A stretch of 64,000 nt of DNA from Pyrinomonadaceae bacterium (GTDB lineage Bacteria > Acidobacteriota > Blastocatellia > Pyrinomonadales > Pyrinomonadaceae), in the NCBI GenBank assembly GCA_019694395.1, contig JAIBCC010000017.1:57518-121517 (forward strand), written 5' to 3'. The translations under genes and the position numbers were made by a program. This document shows, piece by piece, positions 1 through 9,647 of the stretch (position 1 is its first letter; each line of letters begins with the position of its first letter). Below the pieces are notes generated by a model. It ran no database searches. It was not told the DNA's origin and saw nothing but the letters and a program-made list of their open reading frames with translations.

Positions 1-482
1 GTCGTGACGGTAATCGCTCCGATTTCGTAAAATCCGCCACCGATCAAACCGATTTCGGCGTTAAAAGTTGAGAGCAAAAGATCATACCATTGATTCATTA
101 AGTCAATAGTTGGAACAATTACCAGCGTTTGCCTCCCGCACATTTCAATCGCCATCGTTGCAACGTGCGTTTTGCCCGCGCCGGTCGGGAGAACAATCAC
201 GCCGCAACGTTCATATTTGCGCCAGTTTTCAATGGATTCAGTTTGATAAAGTCGCGGTTCGAGATGATATTTCTGCTTAAAATCAAATTTTGCGTATTCG
301 TTTGCTTCGTCTGTGTAAGGCGTTTTGTTGCGGATAAAATCTTTAATAATATGACGATAGCAAAACGCAGGCGCACGAAATTGCCGCGTCCGATTGTCCC
401 AAACAAAAGCATTCGGAACGGAATCGTTTTCGGTTGCTCCTTCCAGAGTTAGTGTGCCTGAATCGAATTTGAGTGTGAACAT
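1..482 (-). CDS. XPB/SSL2-like DEAD/DEAH-box helicase, N-terminal part (cut by window edge)
   Basis: This is a superfamily II helicase, probably for DNA repair. The 3' end lies outside the window and about 160 residues are visible. The frame opens at ATG 482 with MFTLKFDSGTLTL and an N-terminal domain of about 75 residues. A Q-motif-like stretch (EPRLYQTESIENW) follows, then Walker A (LPTGAGKTHVA) near residue 94 and motif Ia (TLVIVPTIDLMNQW). This order is that of bacterial XPB-like helicases. The start is 18 nt after the stop of the membrane fusion gene, so the two are probably co-transcribed. I infer function from motifs only; the DEAH box is not visible. Confidence 0.85.
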   Translation of the reverse strand, partial: MFTLKFDSGTLTLEGATENDSVPNAFVWDNRTRQFRAPAFCYRHIIKDFIRNKTPYTDEANEYAKFDFKQKYHLEPRLYQTESIENWRKYERCGVIVLPTGAGKTHVATMAIEMCGRQTLVIVPTIDLMNQWYDLLLSTFNAEIGLIGGGFYEIGAITVT

Positions 483-500
483 TGATTCATTGTTTATCTT

Positions 501-2435
501 TTAGTCCGCCGAAGCAAGTCTGGAAAACCGCCGATTTGAAAACGGAAAATCCATTCCCATTAAAAACGCAGCAATAAATCCGAAAGCTAACGCGAATAGA
601 AAAGTTAAGTAAAAGCTATCAAATGCAGGTTTTACGGCTTCGTATTTTATCGTGGTGAAGATTATTCCACTCGCAACAAAAGCGATTGCCAACCATTGAT
701 AAAGTCGTAATCCATAATAAATCGGTGTTTGCGGCTCGCCCCGGTAATGTTCTTCGACAAAGCGGCTTAATCCGGTCAAAATTAAATATAAGCCAACAAT
801 CATCGGCATTGAAACGCCCCGATACCAGAGCGCACTTAAAATAAAACCGATGATAAAACACGACAAAACCGAATATAATTGAGTATTATGCAGCGGCAAA
901 TCGCCCATATTTGAAATAACCAAAACTCTTGAACGCGGATGATAATAGCAAATTCCGATTTCGGAAGATGTTTCTTTGCCATGACAGCAGCCTTGCACCC
1001 AACATCTGAAACGTCCCGAACCTTGCACCCACGGCGCGGCAACGGTAAATGCTCCAAACAAAAGCCATAAGTCTACGTTGAAAAACTTTGAGACCAATAA
1101 AATTCCCAAGAAACCGCCGATGAAACCGCCAAAAAAGCCGAATGGTCTTGATAGTTTGGCGGAACCTTCGATGATTTGCGCCCAAAGTCCCGCCACGATT
1201 ATCGAACAGATACAAATCAGAAAAACTCCAATTGGCTGATTGGTTAAAAAAGAAGTAATAAAAACTCCCGCAAATCCCGCGATTCCCGGAAAAATTGCGT
1301 GATTGATAATTCGCATTTTGCCTAGATAAAATTCCTGATAAGAATTTGCCAGCCATTCGCTTTTTGTTCTCAACCAATTCCAAACCAGTTCGTAATTAAC
1401 TGAAAAATAAAATAAAACCCATCCCGCGAAAACATCCGACAACGAGTGCATTCCGGTTGTAATACAGCTTGCGGAAATAATGACAGCGAAAAAATAAAAT
1501 AGTTTTTCCTGCTTCGGAAAAGTTTTTGCATAAAAGTAAGCCGCGAAAAATGCCCACGCAACGTGAAAAGAAGGAAATGCCCCGGCAGGCGAAGTCCATT
1601 CTCTTTCCAGAGTCAATAATTGTCCGAAATAATCGTCAGAATTAAAGGGTTTATAAGATGCTATCAACGGCAGAAAAAATTGGAGCAGTAATCCGACTGA
1701 ATTCATTAAAAATCCGGCAATTGTTGCTTTTCGGAGAATTTTAGTATTTTGGATGAAAAACGGAAGAAATATTACAAACGGGTAAGCTAAAAGATAAATA
1801 ATTTCGGTAAACGCCAAAACGGGAATTTTATCTTCAAATGAAAAATAAGTTTCGATGGCTTTCGTTGGAATTCCGTTAAAGGTTATCAATTCGTATAAAA
1901 TCAGCCACGGCAACAGCACCAACAAAGCAAACGACCATTGCTCCCAACAGGTTGATTGCTTGTCAATATCAGGCGGAATTGAGATTAACGGACGATAGTT
2001 TTCAGGCTTAAAAATCGTTTCAATTGCCTCTTTTTCGTAACCCAAAACCAAAGCGGTCATCCCCAAAATGAATGACGGTGAGACAAGCCACAGACCGCTT
2101 GCCGAGCCTGAATAAATTGACAAACCGATGCTCACAATTCCCGCGCCGATATAAATCGGATGCGATAAAAATCGGTAAATCCCTTGTGTAACAAAGATTT
2201 TCGGCGGATAGGCATTCATCGGTAAACCTTTGCCGTAAATCCACAAATCCAACATTCCCCACACGATCAAAGCCAATCCGCCAACCGAAATAATCAATCC
2301 GCCGAAAAAATGATGCACGGCGGGCAATTTGATAAATTCTTCAGTGTTTATTGCCCATTGCCACAACGCAACAGGAACTAAAAGGACAAACAAACTGCCA
2401 TAAAGAATTTTGCCGAGGACGTTAGATTTTTTCAT
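501..2435 (-). CDS. Membrane fusion: ICMT-like methyltransferase + PAP2 phosphatase + Lgt-like domain
   Basis: A 644-residue polytopic membrane protein made of three lipid-enzyme modules. Residues about 30-170 resemble isoprenylcysteine/phospholipid methyltransferases (YRFLSHPIYIG near residue 87). Residues about 260-350 form a PAP2-type phosphatase core with PSFHVAWAF (about 283) and TGMHSLSDVFAG (about 328). The last about 180 residues resemble prolipoprotein diacylglyceryl transferase (GRFRCWVQGCCHG, HNTQLY, RFVEEHYRGE). Start: ATG 2435 overlaps the upstream stop as ATGA, indicating translational coupling; an in-frame ATG at 2465 is less likely. Each module is recognisable, but their joint substrate is unknown; remodelling of an envelope lipid or lipoprotein is a guess. 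Confidence 0.8.
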   Translation of the reverse strand: MKKSNVLGKILYGSLFVLLVPVALWQWAINTEEFIKLPAVHHFFGGLIISVGGLALIVWGMLDLWIYGKGLPMNAYPPKIFVTQGIYRFLSHPIYIGAGIVSIGLSIYSGSASGLWLVSPSFILGMTALVLGYEKEAIETIFKPENYRPLISIPPDIDKQSTCWEQWSFALLVLLPWLILYELITFNGIPTKAIETYFSFEDKIPVLAFTEIIYLLAYPFVIFLPFFIQNTKILRKATIAGFLMNSVGLLLQFFLPLIASYKPFNSDDYFGQLLTLEREWTSPAGAFPSFHVAWAFFAAYFYAKTFPKQEKLFYFFAVIISASCITTGMHSLSDVFAGWVLFYFSVNYELVWNWLRTKSEWLANSYQEFYLGKMRIINHAIFPGIAGFAGVFITSFLTNQPIGVFLICICSIIVAGLWAQIIEGSAKLSRPFGFFGGFIGGFLGILLVSKFFNVDLWLLFGAFTVAAPWVQGSGRFRCWVQGCCHGKETSSEIGICYYHPRSRVLVISNMGDLPLHNTQLYSVLSCFIIGFILSALWYRGVSMPMIVGLYLILTGLSRFVEEHYRGEPQTPIYYGLRLYQWLAIAFVASGIIFTTIKYEAVKPAFDSFYLTFLFALAFGFIAAFLMGMDFPFSNRRFSRLASAD

Positions 2436-3196
2436 TCCCAAATAACTATTTCGTGCATTGCCCAACCGCTTTTGATTGAATTTTCTGCGTTTTTATCTAC
2501 CAACACGCCTTTGCTTCGCCACTTGCATTCAAAGGTTGAAAGCATTTTAAGCGGAAATCTTTTGATGAGCCAATGCAGATTTTTAAAAACGGTATCTAAT
2601 AAACTGCCTTTTCTCAGTTCCAGACTTTCAGTTAGTTTTAATTCCAAATTGGCATCATAAATCTGAATTGATTCTTCGGAAATATCAACATTTTCATATT
2701 TTACGCCGTTCAGATAAACCACTTTGAGAGGAATTTCGCCTTGCCATTCGATCCAAACGATTGATGTTTCATCTGCCGTAAAACGTCCCCAACGAAGAGT
2801 TTCAAAAGGCAGATTTTGCGGATCAATTTCCAAATCCAGCTTTTCGGCATAGCCTAAACCTTCAATCAATCTTTCGCCTAACTGCACTTTTGTTTTGGTC
2901 AAAGGCTGAAAACACGACCAATTTATGAATCTTTCATCTTCTTGAAGGAGTTTTTCTTCGACCGAAGATTGCAGCGAATTCCATTCTCCATCAATTTTCA
3001 GCGATTGATGCGTCCATTTGAGCTGTGGATAAGTCCATTCAGGAAACGGACTTTTTTTGATAGAATAATCCGCTTTGAATTCATCTTTTAAGGCATCGTA
3101 AAAAAGAAAGTTTGAGTAATTAAAACTGAATTTTCGCCATTTCACGATTCCGATATAGCCGATGAAAATATTGCCATTTTCATCAATGCAATCCAT
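2432..3196 (-). CDS. Hypothetical protein, possibly lipocalin/AttH-like
   Basis: A 254-residue soluble protein rich in Trp and alternating beta-type segments (WRKFSFNYSNF, WIEWQGEIPLKVVYLNG). It has no signal peptide or membrane segment. The pattern recalls the AttH/CrtC lipocalin-like fold, which binds or hydrates lipids, but no diagnostic motif can be confirmed by eye. Its stop overlaps the start of the ICMT-PAP2-Lgt fusion by four bases, so a role in the same lipid-related process is plausible. It appears to be the first gene of the three-gene minus-strand operon that ends with the helicase. Confidence 0.6.
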   Translation of the reverse strand: MDCIDENGNIFIGYIGIVKWRKFSFNYSNFLFYDALKDEFKADYSIKKSPFPEWTYPQLKWTHQSLKIDGEWNSLQSSVEEKLLQEDERFINWSCFQPLTKTKVQLGERLIEGLGYAEKLDLEIDPQNLPFETLRWGRFTADETSIVWIEWQGEIPLKVVYLNGVKYENVDISEESIQIYDANLELKLTESLELRKGSLLDTVFKNLHWLIKRFPLKMLSTFECKWRSKGVLVDKNAENSIKSGWAMHEIVIWE

Positions 3197-3284
3197 GTAA
3201 AATTTTGAAACAGAGAGTTTGCTCAGTTTTATTTCCCCCTTTGCAGGTTAATACGACCGATTCAGATTTGGGTATGAAAATTTG

Positions 3285-4253
3285 CTACGCTTTTTCGATT
3301 TTTGATAATTTTCTAACATCAATTGAGATTTTTTCACCGCTTTCGACTTCGTTATAAATACTGGTGAACTTATAGCCGTGTTTAATTTCATTTGGTTTAT
3401 ATGAAGTTCTTGTGTGAACAACCTGCGCGTAAGTTTCATCCATTCCCGAAAGTAAAATCGCAAATTCGGCATCGGAATTGTGAAAATCTTCCTCAGTCAT
3501 TCCAAACATCGGACTGTTTTCGTCAATCGGATGAACCAGCGTCCACGAAAGAGGCAGAAAAACTACCTGATCACGTTCAAGTTCCAACATATCAAAACGC
3601 CGGTTTTTCTTGCCGTTTTCATCAACTAAGCGGGAAAACATTATTTTGGCTTCGACCTCGATCATCTGATTGTTGCGCGAATTGACGAGGCGCATCATAA
3701 AAGCAGTTTTGTCTTGGTAAGGAGCGATGAGAGCATGATCGCTGAATAAGATTTTGGCAGTCGGGCGTGCGAAACGGGCAAAAACGATTCCGGTAACCAG
3801 TGCCGTCATAATCATTGAATAATATGATTCAATCGTGACAAGCAAATTCGTTATGATTCCGACCGGATGGATCGTTCCATAGCCAATTGTCGCAAATGTC
3901 TGCACACTAAAGAAAAACCCGCGTAAGAAAAGATTTTCAGTTGGAGTTGAAGATGTATCGATCAAAGTTCCCTCGCCGAGAATTCCGTAAAAAAAACCAA
4001 AAACCAGATTGCTCAGAAAATAAATTAAAAGAGTTGCCGTGATGAAACGAGTCCAGCTCATCGTCAGCAAAAAATGATATGGATTAAGAAGTGCAAAAAG
4101 TTTTAATCCGGTTCGCTCAACATTAAAAGAGCCGTCACGATTCAGCAGACGCTCACGACTCTCACGCGCAACCTTTTCGCCAAAGCCTAGATCTCTGTCT
4201 TGCGCCTTTTCAAAAGCACGCATCGTAAATTTGATGTTAGACTGTTCCTGCAT
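3285..4253 (-). CDS. Inward-rectifier potassium channel (KirBac type)
   Basis: A 322-residue potassium channel of the bacterial inward-rectifier family. An amphipathic N-terminal 'slide helix' region precedes TM1 (about residues 65-85). A pore helix leads to the selectivity filter TIGYG near residue 121, and TM2 ends with IVFARFARPTAKILFS. The C-terminal 170 residues form the cytoplasmic immunoglobulin-like domain (AFMMRLVNSRNNQMIEVEAKI, WTLVHPIDENSPM). Length fits KirBac proteins (about 300-330). It starts one base after the stop of the upstream amine-oxidase gene, so the two form a tight operon, an unusual partnership. Confidence 0.93.
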   Translation of the reverse strand: MQEQSNIKFTMRAFEKAQDRDLGFGEKVARESRERLLNRDGSFNVERTGLKLFALLNPYHFLLTMSWTRFITATLLIYFLSNLVFGFFYGILGEGTLIDTSSTPTENLFLRGFFFSVQTFATIGYGTIHPVGIITNLLVTIESYYSMIMTALVTGIVFARFARPTAKILFSDHALIAPYQDKTAFMMRLVNSRNNQMIEVEAKIMFSRLVDENGKKNRRFDMLELERDQVVFLPLSWTLVHPIDENSPMFGMTEEDFHNSDAEFAILLSGMDETYAQVVHTRTSYKPNEIKHGYKFTSIYNEVESGEKISIDVRKLSKIEKA

Positions 4254-4254
4254 T

Positions 4255-5628
4255 TTATGTTTTTATTAACCTGTCAGCCGCAGCTTCGCCAGTTTCAATT
4301 GCACCTTCCATAAATCCTTGCCAATCATCTGAAAGGTGTTCACCGGCAAATAAAACTTTACCGTGCGGTTTGAGCAAATACGGACGAACTCCAAACCATT
4401 GTCCCGGACGATAAAGTGCGTATGCACCTTTGGTAAATTCGTCACGCTGCCAGGCATACGAAGCAATTCCACGAGCCAAAGCAGGCGCATTTTGATTAAA
4501 CGGAATCAAGTCTCGGGTGATAATTTCCATTCGTCGTTTGTCGTCCTGCGAAGCCAAAACATCCGCCTTATCACCAATCGCATAAGCGGTCAAAATCCCC
4601 TGTTTACCGGTTTGTTTTTGGGTGCTGTGAAAATAATAATGCGATGTAGCATCTGTCACCATCGAAAAATTATCAGCCTCCCAAAATCGTTCATCATACA
4701 AAACAGAATTTTTGATGATACGAGCGTAAATCAAACTTTCAGCCGCTTTTTGCTGAACGGCAGGAAGTTCAGGCATAAATTTTATCTTTTGCAAACTTGC
4801 TGTCGGAACAGTGCAAATGCACGCATCAGCATTGAATTTACCATTATTAGTTTTAACCGTAACCAGTCCCTTTGATTGAATAACCGTTTCAACCAAAGTA
4901 TTTAATTTTATATTTTCTGCACCGATTCTTTTAACAAATTCTTCAGCCAAACGCGAATTTCCGCCAGTTATCTTGAAATCCATTTCGTTGAATTCTCCCG
5001 AAACTGCGTATTCGCCGGCTGCGGCGTAACCTGAAACAAAACGGATGTCTTCGCCAAAATCAGTGCTGTCAGCCAAATCACGTAAACGCAATTCTTCATC
5101 CGACAAACCGAGATTTTTCAAAACCGTCCACCAATCCTGTTTATCCATTAAACGCAATTTTGCATCAGAATAATTATCTAAACTCTTGAGAAATTTATCT
5201 AATTTATTTTTGGAAGTTTCGGATAAACCCCAGGTTTTCGGACGTGAAACTTTTCCGTTTTGCATTAGAGAATCGGCAAAACGATGTTCCTGCAATGGCA
5301 GACTAAAATCTTTGCAAAGGGCAATAATTCGCTCGTGATGCTCACCAACCCATTCTGCCCCGAGTTCACAGATCAAATTCGAATTTTCGGGAATTCTATG
5401 TGAAAAAACTCGTCCGCCAAATCTTGAACGAGCCTCTAAAACTGTCACATCCCAACCTGCATTTTTTAGCTTAAAAGCCCCCGCCAATCCCGAAAAGCCT
5501 GCTCCTATAATGACACAGTGTTTTTTCTTGCGTTGAGCAAAAACACCTTTAGCCGAAAGGACTGTCCCAAGAGCGGCAAAACCCGAAATTTTGAGAAACT
5601 CACGTCTGTTCATCTTTTCCGAAAACAT
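4255..5628 (-). CDS. Tat-exported flavin amine oxidase
   Basis: An FAD-dependent amine oxidase of the MAO/polyamine oxidase fold, 457 residues. The N-terminus carries a twin-arginine signal (NRREFLKISGFAALG), so the protein is probably exported folded with FAD. The Rossmann motif GAGFSGLAG starts near residue 43 and is followed by LEARSRFGGRV. The C-terminus has the second FAD contact (VLFAGEHLSDDWQGFMEGA). Start 5628 is supported by AAGGTG six bases upstream; ATG 5613 (MNRREF) is an alternative. The substrate cannot be read from sequence. It is co-directional with the K+ channel gene and almost touches it. Confidence 0.88.
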   Translation of the reverse strand: MFSEKMNRREFLKISGFAALGTVLSAKGVFAQRKKKHCVIIGAGFSGLAGAFKLKNAGWDVTVLEARSRFGGRVFSHRIPENSNLICELGAEWVGEHHERIIALCKDFSLPLQEHRFADSLMQNGKVSRPKTWGLSETSKNKLDKFLKSLDNYSDAKLRLMDKQDWWTVLKNLGLSDEELRLRDLADSTDFGEDIRFVSGYAAAGEYAVSGEFNEMDFKITGGNSRLAEEFVKRIGAENIKLNTLVETVIQSKGLVTVKTNNGKFNADACICTVPTASLQKIKFMPELPAVQQKAAESLIYARIIKNSVLYDERFWEADNFSMVTDATSHYYFHSTQKQTGKQGILTAYAIGDKADVLASQDDKRRMEIITRDLIPFNQNAPALARGIASYAWQRDEFTKGAYALYRPGQWFGVRPYLLKPHGKVLFAGEHLSDDWQGFMEGAIETGEAAADRLIKT

Positions 5629-5726
5629 TTAAGCACCTTATATTTTATGAAAATTTTAGTAGAAATGTTAGTAGCGATTATTTCACAAAATAAATTTCAA
5701 GTCGCTGATTTTTGTTCGGATTCGAT

Positions 5727-5754
5727 AAAAAAAGGGTATTTTTGTAATACCCTT
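5727..5754 (-). terminator. Rho-independent terminator after the flavoprotein gene
   Basis: On the minus strand a perfect 7-bp stem GGGTATT/AATACCC with a 5-nt loop is followed by seven T. It lies about 190 nt downstream of the stop of the 1233-residue flavoprotein and ahead of the amine oxidase gene, separating the two transcripts. Confidence 0.8.
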
Positions 5755-5819
5755 GTGTCATCTAAAATAAGTAATAAGACACATTTAATACATTCTAAAC
5801 TGGCGTATTAAATCATAAT

Positions 5820-5887
5820 AGTGAGCGGTAGCGAACTTCGTTAAACTCACTCAACCCAATAATTAACAATGCTCACTACCGCTCGCT
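5820..5887. repeat. Imperfect inverted repeat around GAGCGGTAG/CTACCGCTC
   Basis: Two 15-nt arms (5820-5834 and 5873-5887) can pair over 14 positions, with one G-U and one mismatch. They are separated by about 38 nt. It lies in the spacer after the flavoprotein gene, upstream of the terminator on the minus strand. No other copy is seen in the window. Confidence 0.55.
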
Positions 5888-5945
5888 ATACTGATATTTC
5901 GTTCATTTTACTTTTCAACAAATATGTCTGACTACTTATTTTCGA

Positions 5946-8900
5946 TTATTTTTCTTTTAATAATTTATCCAGCAGCAGATTTGAGATTTTTTCCTGCACG
6001 CTGTTCATCCGCAATCTGTCGTTCAAATTCTTAAAGTCAACGAAATCAAGATTTTGGTCTTGATTAAAGCATGAGAAAATAAAGACTTCTTCGCCGGTGT
6101 GCGGGTTGACGTGGCGTTGCAGACATTGAGCGCAAACCTCTTTCATCATACATTGCATCGGGCTGTTGATTGAGCCAATGGCGATATGATTTTCTTTGAG
6201 ATATGGTTTCAAAGTCATGTAGCGAGCCTCCTTGACACCGTTCATCATCCGGTCTGAACCAATGGCAATAATGCGGTCAACATCAGAAAGTTTGACAGTT
6301 TGTTCGCCAAGCCTTCCTTCGGCGTAAGCAATCATCGCTTGAACGATATTTCCTCTGAAATGAGCATCTTGCGGACGCTGTGGAACAATTTCATCTCCAA
6401 AATCGGTTGCCCAGATTACTTGATCAACGGCGTTTTCAATTTCTTCACGTTTGTAAAGATCCGCCCCGTTTTTGTAACCCGCGAAATAAATGACTTTGTT
6501 GCCGTTATCGCGCATGGCTTTGGCGATGGAGAATAGAACTGCATTTCCAAGTCCACCACCAGCCAACAAAACGGTTTCATTTTCGGGAATTTCGGTTGGC
6601 GTTCCGGTTGGTCCCATGACCAAAACTTCTTCGCCTTCTTTGAGCATTGAACAAAGCCGCGAAGACGTTCCCATTTCCAGAACGATCATCGAAAGCAAAC
6701 CTTTTTCCTTGTCCGTCCACGCGCCTGTCAGAGCTAACCCTTCCATCATCAACTTTTTACCACCGACCACGGGAGCAGTCGTTTCAAAGTTTTGCAGACG
6801 ATAGAATTGTCCCGGCTCAAATTTTCGGGCTTGCAACGGAGCTTTGACAATAACATCAACAATTGTTGGAGTTAAGCGGTCAATTTTAACGACGGTTGCC
6901 CGTAACTGTTCGTCCAAAGCAGCTTCCAGTTTGTCGTAAATCGCGTCCTTTTCTTCCTGCGAAAGCAAGCCTTTTTCGGCAACCTCATCAGCAAAAAGTT
7001 CGGCTACTTTTGAGTAACCGTGTTTAGCGGAAGCCATTGCTTTGACGACGTTTCCGGCATATTGCGGGTGGTTGTCGCCGTAATATGAAATGAATTTTCC
7101 GTCGTGTTCGTAAGAAGTGAAAAAGCCTGTTTCGCCTGTTTCGACAGCCGAAATATGAAGCTTTCCGTCACCGTTTTTGGCAACTTTGAACGGTTCAAAA
7201 AACTGATTCCATTTGTCTAATTTGAAAGTTCCCGGATTTTCTTTTTCGTAAATGACATTGGGTGCAGTTCCCGCCGCAACGCAAACCGTTTTTGCGCCTA
7301 ATCGAATTGTTTCGCCCGAATTTGAGAATTTACCGGTTTCGGCATCGTAGTTTTGGCGTTCAAAAATCAATTCTTTGACTGCGCCGTGTTCGTCCGCAAC
7401 CGCTTCAATCGGATTCATCAATTCAATAAAGTTGATGCCTTCTTCGAGTGCTTTTTCAACTTCTTCGTGGTTTAAACGATATGCCGGAGAATCTTGCAAA
7501 CGCTTTCTATACACAAGACTTACACCACCCCAGCTTCTGACCAGCGGCACAAAATCCGGTTCTTCTCCGGCGGCTTTGGCGCGTTCGCGTTCTTCACGAA
7601 TTTCTTTCCCGTGTTCCAAAAACTCCTGTAAAACGCGGTGTTCTTCTTCGTCAAAACGATTCCAAACCGCTTCTTCGCCAAATTCAGCAACCAGCGTTTC
7701 GTAATTCGCCAGCATTTTTTCGACTTGAATCGGGTAATACGCAAAAATTTCAGTGGCAGTATCAATCCCTGTTAAGCCGCCGCCGATGACGAGGGCTGGA
7801 AGGCGGACTTGTAAATTAGAAAGCGTATCTTTTTTGAATGCACCGGTTAACTGTAATGCCATCAGAAAATCCGAGGCTTTACGAATGCCGCGAATGAGGT
7901 TGTTTTTCATCTTAACAACCGTTGGGCGACCTGCCCCTGTTGCAATCGCAATATGGTCAAAACCGAAATTCCAGGCATCTTCAATCGTCAAAGTTCCGCC
8001 GAAACGCACGCCTCCGTAGGCGCGAAAACGCTTGCGGCGAGACAGTAAAAGCTGGAGCATTGTCAAAAAGTTTTTGTCCCACCGAACGGTAATTCCGTAT
8101 TCCGAAACGCCGCCGAAGCCGGATAAAATTCTTTCGTCCAAGTCCGATTTAATTTGGTCAATATTTTTGATCGGTTTTGGCGTGAATTTGCCGTTTTTGC
8201 CTGTAATTTCGTTTGAAAGCGGTTCAATTTTCAAACCGTCAATACCGACGACACCGAAACCTTCGTTCAAAAGATATTGCGAAAGTGTGTAACCTGCCGG
8301 ACCTAATCCAACCACCAAAACTGTTTTTCCGTTGAACGGTAAAGCATACGGACGCTTAGCGTTAAGCGGATTCCAACGCGTCAAAAGCGAGTAAATTTCA
8401 AAGCCGTAAGGCATCGCCAAAACGTCTTTCAGAGCGGAAGTTTCGGCTTGCGGAATGTTGACCGGCTCTTGTTTTTGGAAGATACAAGCCTTCATACAAT
8501 CGTTGCAAATTCGATGTCCAGTTCCCGCGCACATCGGATTATCAATCGTCACAATCGCTAACGCACCAATTGAATCGCCTTGTTTTTTGAGCAAGTGCAT
8601 TTCCGAAATTTTTTCGTCCAAAGGACATCCGGCGAGTTTGATTCCAAGCGGATTTCTTTTGACCGAACCGTCTTTTTCGTGCATTCCCGTCGAACAACTG
8701 TCTTTGCTACGTTCGTGGCAGATCATACAGTAGTCAATTTCCGCCAATGAACCGCGTAAATTCGTTCCCTGATCAGTTAATTTGAAACCGTCACGGCGGC
8801 GCAAATGACTTTCGGTAAAATTCATCGCTTCGGGCAATAATTCAGTCGGATGATTAACGTGAACCAGATGTTGATAATCCAACGAACGCGGAACGTGAAA

Positions 8901-9647
8901 ACTAATCCAGTCTTTGGTCTTTTTGAAAAATGAAACGGCTGACCACGCTTCGAGGATTTTCAAAGTCGCCTGCACCTGCAAAAGTTCACCCGTCCCCTCG
9001 ATTTCCATTGCGTATTTGGAAAAAAGGTTGCCGAAGGTTGAATCTTTATGACGGTCAAAAACTTTTTGGATTAATTTCAGTGTATTCTTAGCCGAAGAAG
9101 TCAATTCTTGGTTTTTGGTCAATAATTCTTCCAACTCAACCAAATTTGCAGTAATTTTAGAAATCGCTAATTCATCATCAAACCGCAAAGTATCGTCAAA
9201 TCCTGTATTTCGCAATTCTTTCAACGCCCAATCAAGCTCGTTGTAATTCAAATCATTAACCGCTTCGGCATTAAATTTCTTGATCGCGCGGCGTTGGACA
9301 AAAAATTTATATTTCCAGATTGGGTCTTGTTCGACAATTTCTGCAAGTAAATCGCGCCGTTCGCGTTCAATGTTAAAAAGTTTGGCAATAAAGTTCGACA
9401 AATACGGCGCGGAGTCCGTCAAAATCTTTGAGGCAACTTTTTGTTCGTAGCCGTTTCCTTTGGCTTCGATATATTGAATTAAAGTATCGTGCAATTCGGG
9501 ATTTTGCGTTTTAACTTGGTTATAAAAAGTTTCGGCAAGATCTTTCAGTTTGAAAGGATTGTATAGGTCGGAGTAATTAAAACCGTCTATACCGAGTTTG
9601 AAATCGAAATTGGAATCGTTGTTTTCTATCTGAATAGTTTTTGTCAT
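5946..9647 (-). CDS. Fused GltD-type / FNR-type FAD-dependent oxidoreductase
   Basis: A 1233-residue cytoplasmic electron-transfer flavoprotein. Residues 1-290 are mostly helical and unrecognised. Residues about 300-390 are Cys-rich (CMICHERSKDSC, CNDCMKACIF), as in the Fe-S N-terminus of glutamate synthase small subunit. A two-dinucleotide-fold module follows (VVGLGPAGYTLSQ near 442; VIGGGLTGIDTA further on). Residues about 912-1160 form a ferredoxin-NADP-reductase/PyrK-type module (FEPGQFYRLQNF, LLAGGGLGNAVL). A terminal Cys cluster (MQCMMKEVCAQC, near 1162) may bind 2Fe-2S. The order matches NfnB-NfnA or SudA-SudB joined in one chain, so NAD(P)H/ferredoxin electron transfer is the likely role. 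It is monocistronic with its own terminator. Confidence 0.8.
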   Translation of the reverse strand: MTKTIQIENNDSNFDFKLGIDGFNYSDLYNPFKLKDLAETFYNQVKTQNPELHDTLIQYIEAKGNGYEQKVASKILTDSAPYLSNFIAKLFNIERERRDLLAEIVEQDPIWKYKFFVQRRAIKKFNAEAVNDLNYNELDWALKELRNTGFDDTLRFDDELAISKITANLVELEELLTKNQELTSSAKNTLKLIQKVFDRHKDSTFGNLFSKYAMEIEGTGELLQVQATLKILEAWSAVSFFKKTKDWISFHVPRSLDYQHLVHVNHPTELLPEAMNFTESHLRRRDGFKLTDQGTNLRGSLAEIDYCMICHERSKDSCSTGMHEKDGSVKRNPLGIKLAGCPLDEKISEMHLLKKQGDSIGALAIVTIDNPMCAGTGHRICNDCMKACIFQKQEPVNIPQAETSALKDVLAMPYGFEIYSLLTRWNPLNAKRPYALPFNGKTVLVVGLGPAGYTLSQYLLNEGFGVVGIDGLKIEPLSNEITGKNGKFTPKPIKNIDQIKSDLDERILSGFGGVSEYGITVRWDKNFLTMLQLLLSRRKRFRAYGGVRFGGTLTIEDAWNFGFDHIAIATGAGRPTVVKMKNNLIRGIRKASDFLMALQLTGAFKKDTLSNLQVRLPALVIGGGLTGIDTATEIFAYYPIQVEKMLANYETLVAEFGEEAVWNRFDEEEHRVLQEFLEHGKEIREERERAKAAGEEPDFVPLVRSWGGVSLVYRKRLQDSPAYRLNHEEVEKALEEGINFIELMNPIEAVADEHGAVKELIFERQNYDAETGKFSNSGETIRLGAKTVCVAAGTAPNVIYEKENPGTFKLDKWNQFFEPFKVAKNGDGKLHISAVETGETGFFTSYEHDGKFISYYGDNHPQYAGNVVKAMASAKHGYSKVAELFADEVAEKGLLSQEEKDAIYDKLEAALDEQLRATVVKIDRLTPTIVDVIVKAPLQARKFEPGQFYRLQNFETTAPVVGGKKLMMEGLALTGAWTDKEKGLLSMIVLEMGTSSRLCSMLKEGEEVLVMGPTGTPTEIPENETVLLAGGGLGNAVLFSIAKAMRDNGNKVIYFAGYKNGADLYKREEIENAVDQVIWATDFGDEIVPQRPQDAHFRGNIVQAMIAYAEGRLGEQTVKLSDVDRIIAIGSDRMMNGVKEARYMTLKPYLKENHIAIGSINSPMQCMMKEVCAQCLQRHVNPHTGEEVFIFSCFNQDQNLDFVDFKNLNDRLRMNSVQEKISNLLLDKLLKEK

